Part shown: positions 1 through 10,134 of the stretch, piece after piece | How the letters are laid out: each line of letters opens with the position of its first letter | Numbering within the stretch: position 1 is the first letter of the stretch | Source: Herpomyces periplanetae | Taxonomy: Eukaryota > Ascomycota > Laboulbeniomycetes > Herpomycetales > Herpomycetaceae | NCBI GenBank assembly: GCA_009733715.1 | Contig: WMKJ01000171.1 | Location: 1 to 20,135, forward strand | Reading direction: 5' to 3' | Length of the DNA stretch: 20,135 nt | The notes under the pieces: model-generated | The model's input: the letters and a program-made list of their open reading frames with translations, nothing else | Told to the model about the DNA's origin: nothing | The model's database searches: none | Made by a program: the position numbers and the translations under genes

Positions 1-256
<256 letters not shown>

Positions 257-512
257 GGGTTGCTTGTGGTGAGATTTTAGGTGTGGTGTTTTGGTGTATG
301 GTGAATGGGCAAGCAGCGGGAAATGTATGAGTTTGTTTGCCGTTTTGGAAGTGGGCAAGAACGGCGATTGTAGCGGGAAGGAGGTATTGGTGAATAGATG
401 CATGAAGGGCTTGAAATGGAAGGTACATCCAAAGATTATAACCGAACTTGGACGGCAAGTAGTATTGCTTTTTAGACATGTCAGAATACTAGAGGGGCTG
501 AAAACGGACTGA

Positions 513-626
513 GCGACCGCGCAACCTCGACAAGCGAGGTTTAACGCACAATCGTTTTTGTCTGTCTTCGGAGGCCACGTGTTTCGAAGCGGATGAGCAC
601 GTGAGAGGTTGTCGTTGCGCGGTCGC
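513..626. repeat. 114-nt inverted-repeat element with internal hairpins (MITE-like or structured RNA)
   Basis: A 13-bp perfect inverted repeat closes the element: GCGACCGCGCAAC at 513-525 and GTTGCGCGGTCGC at 614-626. Inside are a 7-bp stem (523-529 with 535-541, 5-nt loop), a 5-bp stem (566-570 with 585-589), and two CACGTG palindromes (576-581 and 598-603). The left arm can also pair as a 16-bp stem with 605-610 plus 617-626 if six bases bulge out. No tRNA A box is present. GTTTCGAAGC at 581-590 resembles a B box, but a T run lies inside the element and the T-arm position is wrong, so it is not a tRNA. No target-site duplication is obvious. It could be a short non-autonomous DNA transposon or a structured RNA. 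Confidence 0.5.
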
Positions 627-636
627 AAGTTCAAGT

Positions 637-674
637 TATACATGTGCGTGTGTGCATGTGTGCGCGCGTGCGTG
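637..674. repeat. 38-nt alternating purine-pyrimidine tract (GT/GC-rich)
   Basis: Every step from 637 to 674 alternates pyrimidine and purine, mostly TG and CG, with a pure GC core at 662-668. Such tracts are known to favour left-handed Z-DNA under supercoiling and to be unstable in length. It sits 11 bp after the inverted-repeat element in the convergent spacer. Confidence 0.7.
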
Positions 675-872
675 AGAGTATATATTATGTATTTGTCGAT
701 AGAATGATTGACTGGAATCAGCATTCGTTGTTTATCATTATCAGGAAATATTGTGTTAACAGAATGTCTTGCTGAATTCACACTTTCTAGACATCATAGT
801 ACGACAAGATTCAGTAAACGCAGGTAGGTTAATTTACAAGAAGATAGCAACAAAAAAGCTCAAAACTCCTCA

Positions 873-1880
873 CTATGATCTTCGGCGTCGATCGCGATTA
901 CCTATGGATGAACGTGTGGACGAACGTTTTCGCTTTCTACGGGAATCAAAAGTTAAAGAGTTATCTTAACATGAGACGCGCATTGCAGCGTGTGTAACAA
1001 CACCACCGAGTTAGTTAAGCCGACATTGATAGTGTCAAAGAGAATAAAACAAACTTCGATCGACCGTCAACCATAACTTACTAGTTTGTCGTTGATGCTT
1101 AAGGGGTGAATTGGCCACGGGTGTAAAAGAGTTTGGACGAACTTTGACCGAGGGGAGGGACTTTTCGGCTTGTGAAGTACAGTCGGGGGGAAAATCATCA
1201 GTATCAGTAGCCATAGAATCGGATTCATCGTCAAATCCGACAACTACGCTACCATTATTAAATTCAAACGATGGCTGATCAATTTCGCCGCGATTTGTGT
1301 GATCAGGTTCTGAAGATAATTGAGAAGCTGAATCGGACTCAGGATCCGATAGTACACTTAAAAGATTGTCTTGAACAACTTGGACGCTACGAGTTGATGG
1401 TAAAGGCCCGCTTACCCGACCGGTGACATTTGGTAACAGAACCAGATTGTTTTCCGCATCGAGAAAGTATATCGGTTTCATCGCATCACTTTCCGCGTCA
1501 TTTGGACGAGCATCATGATCTTCATCAGGATTTTCTGCGTCCACTTCGCGACCCGTTGGGAACGTTGAGGGAGAAACGCTAAAATACCATGGTCCATCGT
1601 TCATCATACTGCTGCTGCTGATGGGAAAGGAAGTTGAATTAATATATGAGTGGTAACCAATGGACGAGGACGACGAAGTAAGCCGATATCTCTGTGAATT
1701 CGGGTTTGCAGATGTCGCTGCTGTGTTTTGTGACGAACCGTCTGCATTTTCCGCCGCCCGCCTCATGAACTAAACGATGCGTGTATTGGTTAGTTAAATG
1801 TTCGGAAGAATCACCCTGCCTCCCACCACAGTGAATATCTCGATCGAACTTACTTTCATATTCATGAGTCTAGATGACAT
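873..1880 (-). CDS. Hypothetical nuclear-type protein, three exons, 268 aa
   Basis: Proposed exons on the minus strand are 1880-1854, 1769-1082 and 964-873. Intron 1 (1770-1853) runs from GTAAGT through TTTAACTAAC to TTTAG. Intron 2 (965-1081) runs from GTAAGT through CTTAACTAAC to TTAAG, the first AG after that branch point. Phases agree and give 807 nt. The protein starts MSSRLMNMKFMRRAAENADG and is rich in Ser, Asp and Glu. A possibly structured core reads PIYFLDAENNLVLLP, and acidic patches such as DDESDSMATDTDD follow. The tail is strongly basic (SRRKRKRSS and RDRRRRS), like a nuclear localisation signal. Without intron 2 the frame simply reads on to a TGA at 1035, losing the basic tail. 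I recognise no family. The intron joins are inference from consensus sites; a nuclear role is a guess from composition. Confidence 0.65.
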
Positions 1881-4800
1881 GGTTATAGTTTGAGCTATAC
1901 AGCTCTATAGGCAACCGGATGATACGGGATGTGCTTGTCTTCAGTGTTAAGAGAATCTCCCCTCATGAGGATACTTAAGGTGACGGAAGTGGGCGTGATA
2001 TCGAACGTAGCCGAAGGGTGATGAATGGGGAATGAACCAATGAGTTATTTAAATATAATCAGAAGATTGCCACAAAGCTGCGGTGGGAATGCACTAGAAT
2101 GCCGGCACAAGATAGACTATATAGAGAATTGAACTATCAATACTCTTAGGCATGTAAGCGAGAAACGGATAAAAGAAAAAAATGAAGGTAAGACAAGTAA
2201 AAAATTTGTTAATAGTAGAAGAAGCGGGGTGGAGAAGCGCGTTTCAATATATGGCCAGTTCGATAGCTGAGGGGGCAAGACAAAAGTTTCGAATGAAGTA
2301 GACGAAGGAAAGCAATTTAGAAAGCGATGAAAGATATAAGCGTCGAATGACTATCAAACTAGATGGAGATTCCAACAAAACCTCACTATTCGAATGGATG
2401 GGAGAGATTACGAGCCAGTAAGAAAGCTTGAGTAGCACGATGGTTTGGGCGAGGGAGCAGGTAAGATAAAGAGGGAAGAGGAGAGGGGGGAATTGATTTA
2501 ATTGAAGGAAGGGTGAATAAACTGGTAAGGGAATTCAAGGAGATGATTTTATTTGTAAGTCAGAACACTCCCGAAGGATGATCAAGGTAGACTTAAATGT
2601 GGAAAATGGCAACTTCGTTGCAGTCAAGGAACGATGCGTTAGCCACAGACTATTAGAGTGTAGGTGTAATGGTCGAATTAAAGGAAAATGACGAAGTATA
2701 AGTTAAGCAAATGGAGCCCAAGGCACCTCACTTTCCTTATAACTAGCGATAGCAGTAGCTGGAGAAGCTAATAGTGAGACAAATGTGAATCGAGCCGAAA
2801 TTACGATAGAAGAGGGGTGACATAAAAGGGAAGGGGAAATGTGTAATAGGGTAAAAAGAGTAAGAATGATTCAAGGAAGAAGGTTATTCAATGAGAATAA
2901 AATAAAAGGACGAAAGAAGGGAAAATGTAGAAACTGATTGTAAATTAGCGCACATTTGGGTTAAGACAACGTGCGGGCTCACGCGGGCGCGTGCGCGTAA
3001 GAGATAAATGAAAGAATAGGGTGAATCGCATAAAAAGTTTCACGTAGTGAAATCAATTCGATGTATCAATTGGATCAACAGGAAACTGACTGGTCAAATA
3101 ACCACATTCACTGGCTTATGAGAGAGCACGAAATAATCAAAGAATAAACGACCATTAAATTTGCGTCTACAACGACATCAATCGACCAATTTCAACGGGC
3201 AGGTTAACAGATAGATGAGTGGACGGCATGACAAAAATAGAGAAGCCGTTTACCCAGGTCAAGCGTAGTATCAGCTCATAATTCGACACACGTCTGCAAC
3301 CACAGCCCCAAATTAAAAAAATCCTCACACGATAATCGGGCCGAATGACTTTGTCAAGCGCAATCAACCTCTCAAGCTTTACCCATAAATCAAGGGGGAT
3401 GAAAAAAATTCCTCACGGGTAAAATATATTAAGTAAACTCGCGAGGACATTAGAATCAAGAAGGGATCACTCGATCTCCTACCACCCAAGGTGGCGTTCC
3501 CCGCCTTTTATACCCATTTTTCTCCACTGATTATATAAGTCCTTAGGGAGTTGGGGATATTAGTTTTCCCGGCAATATTCTCAACAAACTTATTCACTTT
3601 CTCGCAAATACTCGGAATTCCTATTCAGGAAACTAATAAACAACTTTGCCCCTTCTTCTCCTGGAAATTTCATCTCCCTCACCCCGTTTCCCCGTGGGAA
3701 TGCCGTCTGGTTCGCTCTTTTCTTCCCTCGCCCCCTGTCTCCCGACCCGCTTTTCCACCGATTAGGTAATCTCGGCACCCTCACCCTCACGTGCCGCCCC
3801 GACTTCATGAATGGTTCGAGTGAATGGGGAAGGAATAGACATTTTACCGTAATAGGAAATATTTCTGACGGGAACATCAAAATTAATGCGTTGTATGCAC
3901 CAAAATGCTTGAAAGGTAGTGTTTCTGCTTGTTGATTTATTCTTTGAATTGCATGGAACTTGACAATAAAGCTATAATGTAATCCTCAATGCTCATCAGT
4001 GGTGTATTGCTATTAATATTTATATACGTATATATATGTATATTTAACGATGTCTTTATCATCATATTTTACTGATATCCAATACTATCAGACAAATTAA
4101 AGTCAAATATGTTTATGATCATCAACATTTTGTATATCTATCTTGCATAATATTTTCATTACCATCAACTCTTTACTTGATTCATCCCTTCTTTCATCAT
4201 CACCAATAACGGCAAAGTTAACCCTAAATGAAGCACCAAATTGTTCATGCTTGTAAAAACTTATGCGCATTAACTATCCAACTCCTCTGTACTGGTAACT
4301 TCATCTCACCACAATTCACATCATTAAGCAGCGGTTAACTTATTAGATCTCGTTTTACTCGGCACTTTTATTTTATACGCTGCATCAATTTTCTTTCCTA
4401 TTGACACATTGAATACATCATAATCACACTCATTCAATCCACTCCCACATCTCCCCATCGGGTTGGGTTGGATTAAGATAGACTTAGCGTATGTCATATC
4501 TTTACTAGCTAACTCATTTGTTTATAAGACACGTAATAATCTTTACATCCATCCCCTCCTCTCAGACAACACACTACCCCTGCAAACTTTTACCCTGTAT
4601 GTCATTACTATTCCCATTACACACTTTCTTGCGACCATCTCATACGCCCTGTTTCGGTTATACTTAAGCAAAATCTATGGTTAGGTGGTGCAAAGCCAGT
4701 CTACCCTAAATCTATACCGTTCCTAATGCGCTTGCTTCAGTGACACCCTCATCCACACCACGGCTCAAAAGCTACAAGAGATGTAGGTTAGCAGCAGCAG

Positions 4801-5352
4801 CAGCTATCCCGTTAGTCAAAATTTCTGCACGAATTAACACATAAAATGTGTACACTGAAATACTAAGCTTCAATGTATCAGCGGATTTGTGATAAGACGT
4901 GAATATCGAATTAAACAATGAAATTACTGTCAAGCCCTGTCCTATTTAATGCCCATCTAAGAGGTCTTATCCGATGATACATGCTTAACTAGTGATTGCA
5001 TCTTCGAACATCACTTTCTATCGTCTATTGCCGGTCAGCGGTTCGCTGGTAAATATAGAATTTAATCATGTATCACCATTTAACGGCAATTATAGTGTCC
5101 CAGGTATATATTTACGCTCTTTTAACGCTTGGGATGGCTACAATTTCTTCATGGCTATGTTTACCTAAATGTACATTCAATCACCATGCAGCCAGAGTCA
5201 CATCAAGACATATTGCCGCTTTCTATCAAGCGTATGACATTAGGGAGATATCTTGAAATGGGGAAATTTTGATCAAAAATCATACAAATGGAGGGATGAG
5301 AGAATGGGTGTTTGTGAGGTTACTACTCCATGAATATAACGTTGTAGGTAGA
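1881..5352. other. Long intergenic region, 3.5 kb, no supported gene
   Basis: I see no homology-bearing reading frame here. From about 2160 to 3060 the plus strand is very purine-rich (about 80% in 2821-2880). From about 3480 to 4680 it is pyrimidine-rich (about 73% in 3721-3780). CT-rich coding strands are typical of fungal promoters, so the left block may be the upstream region of the minus gene at 873-1880 and the right block may drive something rightward. TATA-like sites occur at about 3508-3540, and a TA-rich microsatellite lies at 4021-4043. A 42-codon frame at 3807-3935 is followed by AATAAA at 3965-3970; it is treated as a finding only. A GC-rich alternating patch lies near 2986-2999. 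Confidence 0.6.
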
Positions 5353-7230
5353 TTAAAAATGTTCTTTCCAAAATTTAAACCGAACTTCAGGACATTTAGC
5401 TTTCTTGCAAGCCTTTGAAATAGATCGAGCTGCCACATTTGGTCCGCAAAAGTATACACCGACGGTTATTCGTCCCGTAGCAGTAGCTACAGCCAAAGCA
5501 CCTTTACTGTCTACATTGTTGGGTAGATATGTACCCGTAAGTAAGCCATCTCGCATAGTTGTAAATAGTCGATAAAAGTTGGGTCGACCAAAGCGGGTGC
5601 GACTTCGAAGCTCGGTTAACGGGTCAACGTCCTGACCAACACTATTTAACATGATATTTTGAACGGTATCCATATCAAGATTTTTTGTAAGATATGTATG
5701 TATGCGCAAGAAACCACCTTGCTCGGGAGTTACACTATCTTCTTGAAGCATTTGGGCTTCCAAACTACTCAGTAAGGTTTGGAACCACTCAAAGCTAGTT
5801 GTATCTCGACATATCCAAATAAATTCAATACAACGTAGTCTCTTTGGTGGATTAGGACCCCGACGCATATGCCAAATATTCTTAAGGATAGATGCCCATG
5901 GTGTAACTCCAATACCCGTTCCAATTAATACGGCAATTTCATTTTCAAAAACGTCTTCGGCGGGTGCCCCGTATGGCCCGTCAATACGAAGACGGGGCAT
6001 TCTTGATTTTAAGATGACTTCATATCCCATAGAAAGATCTTGGGTTGCTTTATTTCTTATTTGTTTAGGCCCTACACCGAGTGCAACGGCTAAGGCATTT
6101 GTAAAATCACCGACTTGCTTTACGTGTACGCTAATATATGGGTCGTAAGGACAGGATGTTATGGTAAACGGGTGCCATTGATAGAGTGATACATCGGGAC
6201 AATTTAAGAAAAGCCATTGACCACTTTTGTATTTCATGGATGGTTTGCGAAACTGAATTTCGATAGCATCTATCAAGTGACAATTTAGTTAGTGGAGGGA
6301 GAAGAAAGTAAATTATAATGCAAAGTGGAAAATGGTACCGAAGGGGTGTTTTATAACTTTGATTATTTCTGTTTTGCGACTTGCACGAATTTCCCGCAAA
6401 ATTCGTTCAGCCAAGTATAAACCTCCGGAAACTAATTCCCATCGCCAACCCGAGTACCCTAGACAATTTGTCCAGTATTTTGAGCTTAAGGGACTTTGAG
6501 GTTCAGCCGTATCACGGACGAAGCAACCAGTAGCATGAGTGTATAACCCGAGAAAAAATGGAATGAAAAGATGATGAGTATACCAAAATGTTTCAAATGA
6601 TTGATTCCGAATTTGAGCATGGGATGTGGTGTACATGAGTAGCATGCAAAGAAGCATTACATGGCCAGTGATACCACCAGCTTGAGTATAATGAATTTGC
6701 AGGGCAAATTCGGGGCGAAGTTGCCTTTTTTCAACGTTGAAAAAGCTATAGAAAGGGCTAAGTTCAGTTGTGTACTTGGGAAGATTGGATAAGAAAATAG
6801 TGAGGAGGCATACTTAACGTAATGACTGGCGACGTGAACAACAGTCCAGAAGAGTAATTGGTAAGCTGTTTGACGATGAAGCCATTGAGATTCATCGAGA
6901 GGTAGCCATCGAATCTTGGGACGGATGTATCGGAGAATAGTTCGACACATGGGAAGGAGAATTAATGCAGTATCGAAGGTCAAGACGAGACCGGCACCAC
7001 GAGAGAACCATACTGAATACTGTAACGTATTGAGGGGTGCAAGGCGCGGATCAGAGGCTTGTTTCCACCTGGGACGAGAGTTATAAGAGATCGATATATG
7101 TGATAGTAATATAGAAGAGAAGAACTCACCAACCGATGGCAAAGAGAGCCCAGTGAATGGAAAGAAAGATAGTGTAGAAGGTAAATTTACGAAGGGCAAG
7201 AAAACTATTGATGAATTGCCGGCAATTCAT
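5353..7230 (-). CDS. noxA: NADPH oxidase, NoxA type, four exons, 559 aa, complete
   Basis: This membrane flavocytochrome moves electrons from cytosolic NADPH through FAD and two hemes to O2, making superoxide; fungal NoxA acts in development, hyphal fusion and host interaction. Exons: 7230-7130, 7068-6814, 6745-6339, 6269-5353. Introns are 61, 68 and 69 bp (donors GTGAGT, GTATGC, GTACCA; all end in AG), and phases agree. The start is MNCRQFINSF, with the usual short NoxA N-terminus. Heme ligands His98 and His112 (14 apart) and His176 and His189 (13 apart) match gp91phox spacing. FAD motif HPFTITS is at 287-293, GTGIGVTP at 371-378, the pyridine-nucleotide motif GVYFCGPN at 525-532, and the C-terminus is FKFWKEHF. 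There are no EF-hands, so it is not NoxC/Nox5-like, and no NoxB-style N-terminal extension. Length fits the family (about 550 aa). All key residues are present. It should need NoxR and Rac as partners, which are not in this window. Confidence 0.95.
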
Positions 7231-9126
7231 GATATAGTAACAAAAGTCAAAATATTAGGATATATGAGCAATAGTCAAGTTTGGGAGGGGGGGGGCCAAA
7301 TAAACCATCTATTGAGGAGAAATAAATTGGAAAAAAAGATTGCACAAAGTGATGAAGTGTGGAGGGGGAGAGGGAGGGTGAGGAAGAGAATTATGTGTTA
7401 GAGTGAATTGTAGGGAAGAATTATGAAAAAGAAGATTTCACGGATCAGTTCAAGTCAAGAGTACGACAGCACGAGGGGCGAGTGATGATACATTACATTT
7501 GGAATGAGTGTTACGAATGAGAATACGGGTAATGTAGATGAATTCGGCAGTCAATGGATATGCCGTTCGTAGTAAATTCATTGTGAAACTTGCATTAGTT
7601 ACTCGAAGTTCCGACCTAGCAGATCGATTGGAATCGATACAGCGCATGTTTGTCTTAAGACAGCTAAAGCCACTAGAAGTCACCAATATAATTGAGTCAA
7701 TACACCCTGTAGGGTTACTTCGGAGAAGATTCTACTCCATGCGTAGTTGGGGTTTTGTCGAGAGAAACTGAGCGAAGGTTGGTTGTGTATGGAATGAAGA
7801 TTTGGATGGAGTGAGAATTTACCGGATTAGGAAATATTTGTTGGTAATGGTGTACGGGCAAATGATTGATTAATGGGTTAACAGAATTCGTTTGCGCAAG
7901 GTACACGAAGTTTTGGATGTATGGGGGAAAGGTTCTATTCTTGAAATGTATAGTAAAAGGGAATTATAAGTCGATAGTATTCGAGGACTAAAAATTTTGA
8001 CTGTTTATCCCGGGGGCATTAATTAATTCTGGAATATTAAGCTTAATATAGCGTGTTAAGCTCTAAACGTTAACCTTATCGAAGCAAATGATTTGTTACA
8101 TGAATGTTCATATATGGCGGCAATTATGTGAAACATTGATCACGTATCAAAGTTGTTCAGTTTACCAACGCATGCATGATACGGCATGAATGAAGACGGT
8201 TAAAGTTGTCAATGTATGACAAAATATACTTCAACAAAGCCGTATTTTATGTAGTTCTTTCAACATTGATTTTGGCTTTTCGTTTTTGTGATGTGTGGAG
8301 TTATCAAGTGAAGTGAAAAGATGGAAATTTAAGTATATTAACGGGCGCCAACTTCTGGGTTGGTATGGATCAAATCAACTTGTAGAGGAGTGTTTTGGTA
8401 ACGCACGAAGACCCAATTGTTTGACATGATGTGAAATTAAAACATTTTGTCCAACGATTTACCAAAGGATGCATTTGTCCGGGAGTTGGTAACGGAATAT
8501 TGTGGTGACTTGCTACGCACGTTTATCAAAAGATATTTAATCCTTTAAAGTTGGTTCTAATCTATTAGAAAGGTAGCTAATTGGTCCAACTGACTTGATA
8601 ATTTTACGCAAAGGTAAAGTATCCTGAAATTTAGATAAATAATACAATGAGCAAGGGATTTTGTGAAATTGAATCATTCAGGCAAGGAAATGCGCTGAAA
8701 TTCAAACTTGATTCTACCTTGCGGGGAAGCAGAAGTGGGTGATGAGTACACATGAATTAAGCATTTAAGAGAATTGAATGCGCAGGTAATTGGATACATC
8801 TTATCGACAGAATTACGTTTGTATAAGGGAAACTTACATGAAGCTTATTGGGAAGAAGTCGAGTTATCCTTGCTTTAGGGAAGCTAGCAGAAGAAAAGAA
8901 ATCGTGAGATAAGAAGTTGCAGTTGATCACCATTTTATGCCTTTTACAAGGAAGTAGAAGTAAATAAAACCGTACGGATTCTTAATTATTCGATTATGAC
9001 AAGCTTGTAAAGTCGAAACAACAATTAATAAAAAGCATTTGATCAAATAAATCAAGCGTAAGAATGTGTATACTTGCTCGTTGTTTGTCTGCTCAATGTT
9101 AATTATCCTTGGAACGACAGTTATCA
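7231..9126. other. Intergenic region upstream of noxA, no supported gene
   Basis: Apart from the CT-rich tract next to noxA, nothing here resembles a known gene. A 77-codon plus frame at 7538-7771 has protein-like composition (for example LADRLESIQRMFVLRQLKPL) but no recognised family and no splice support. Overlapping frames are also open on the minus strand at 7450-7686 and 7715-7906. From 7900 to 8900 the sequence is AT-rich with stops in all frames. Confidence 0.5.
7270..7400 (-). promoter_or_regulatory. CT-rich tract upstream of noxA (likely promoter region)
   Basis: Read on the noxA coding strand, this stretch is a C and CT tract: nine G on the plus strand at 7287-7295, then GGGGG, GGG and GGG runs at 7364-7378. 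Pyrimidine tracts just upstream of transcription starts are common in fungal promoters. It lies 40-170 bp before the noxA ATG. The G-rich plus strand could in principle fold into a quadruplex. Inferred from composition only. Confidence 0.4.
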
Positions 9127-9941
9127 TCAAGTAATTTGCCTTATTTTTCGTAAGAGTAGATACATTATCTCTGGAATGCGTATCAAGGGATGAGATGCCG
9201 TCATAAAGGGATGAGCTTGGATCACGGAATAAATCATGAAAATCCAAGGAAAACGGTGTACAACTTCCACCAGTTGTACTGACTTGGCTATGGATTGAAA
9301 GTCTCGAACCGTATGCGGCGACGATTTGGGAATGGAGACGTTTAACCTCTGTAAAATGGATTTTCACAAGCAGAAATTAAGGTTTAATTGACACACCTGT
9401 TAATTATGCCAGCTGTAACGTGTTTCCCAGCATCAGAGAAATAAATAGTTGAAGTATGAGTGTGGTTTTGCCCGCGTCCAAGCACATTTCGTGAGCATGA
9501 TGCACGAGATGCTAACCTTTATTGTGACGATATCGTTTCAAAATGCATATTGATTAGCCCGATTTGAACCGACGTTTTCCTTCGGTACAACATTCCTTTT
9601 TTTCCTCCACAACCATAACATTTGAGAGTGCTTGTTACTATTCGTAATTGATGCATGGTGATGCGACGCCTCGATCAAAATCTGCGTATAAACCTGATGC
9701 TCAACTTGTTGTGCTCCCATCAAGATTTCCTGCATTTGCCCCGGGAGCTCTTTGCAAGACTTTCACCGGCTTTGAAGAATTCGATATTCAATTCTCATTA
9801 CTTACGCTAGCCGTAAGCTGGACTATTCTAATCTATTTTTTTAAAGAAAATCCCCCCATCCATACTTTGTACTTTCAAAGCATGTCTACTGCTGTTTTTG
9901 CTCAAGCGTTTCCTTAAATCTTCATCGTTTGTATTAAACAT
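9127..9941 (-). CDS. Candidate four-exon hypothetical gene, about 173 aa
   Basis: Joining consensus splice sites gives exons 9941-9866, 9749-9639, 9511-9397 and 9346-9127, total 522 nt, ending in TGA. Donors are GTATGG, GTAACA and GTGTGT; acceptors are CAAAG, GGTTAG and ACAGAG. The start reads MFNTNDEDLRKRLSKNSSRH. Exon 2 carries a helix-like stretch (MQEILMGAQQVEHQVYTQIL) and exon 3 reads ASCSRNVLGRGQNHTH then STIYFSDAGKHVTAGIIN. For the last exon the neighbouring acceptor (CAG at 9349) opens a longer frame that begins VKRLHSQIVAAYGSRLSIHS, but its phase does not fit exon 3, so the C-terminus is uncertain. The gene would be divergent from the membrane-protein gene starting at 10135, sharing a 193-bp spacer. 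I recognise no family. The whole model is inference and could be chance. Confidence 0.3.
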
Positions 9942-10077
9942 GGTTTTATATCCTCTCATTACTCCATACATACATGATTTAACCTGGATAAATTAGTGCT
10001 GGTCATTCCATCGAATTTTATCACAGCTTTTCACCTCTTAAACCACCAATTCCCTAGGTTCATCGTTCGCTGGCCGG

Positions 10078-10084
10078 ATATATA
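10078..10084 (+). promoter_or_regulatory. TATA-like box before the membrane-protein gene
   Basis: ATATATA lies 50 bp upstream of the ATG at 10135, within the 193-bp spacer between that gene and the divergent candidate gene. The surrounding coding strand is pyrimidine-rich. Position and sequence suggest a core promoter, but nothing confirms it. Confidence 0.35.
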
Positions 10085-10134
10085 CTTTGTTAACTGTTCA
10101 AACATCCGATTTGTCAAATACACCATCTCCAAAT

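Larger units (their letters stand above)
257..872. other. Convergent intergenic spacer
   Basis: This lies between the ubiquitin stop and the stop of the minus-strand gene ending at 873, so it should hold the 3' ends of both transcripts. It contains the inverted-repeat element at 513-626 and the alternating tract at 637-674. Reading frames here (for example plus 291-512) show no recognisable protein features. No clear AATAAA was found near the ubiquitin stop. Confidence 0.6.

Noticed and set aside
513-626. tRNA gene (7-bp acceptor-like stem, B-box-like GTTTCGAAGC)
   Set aside because: No A box, no T-arm next to the 3' stem, and a T run inside; length and arm order do not fit a tRNA on either strand. 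It also does not look like 5S rRNA.
769-969. 66-codon plus-strand frame rich in Lys and Arg, protein-like in look
   Set aside because: It lies opposite the in-phase last exon of the minus-strand gene (873-964), whose Arg-rich codons explain its openness.
3590-3880. 96-codon minus frame and the overlapping plus frame 3551-3769
   Set aside because: Both are open because of the CT-rich composition; neither has domain-like features or splice context.
7538-7771. 77-codon plus frame MNSAVNGYAVRSKFIVKLAL onward
   Set aside because: Protein-like composition but no family, no promoter or splice evidence, and the opposite strand is open as well.
9440-9510. Minus-strand frame reading CLDAGKTTLILQL, resembling a GTPase P-loop
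   Set aside because: It lacks the leading Gly of the GxxxxGKT motif in the right place, ends in a stop soon after, and the alternative frame fits the splice model better.
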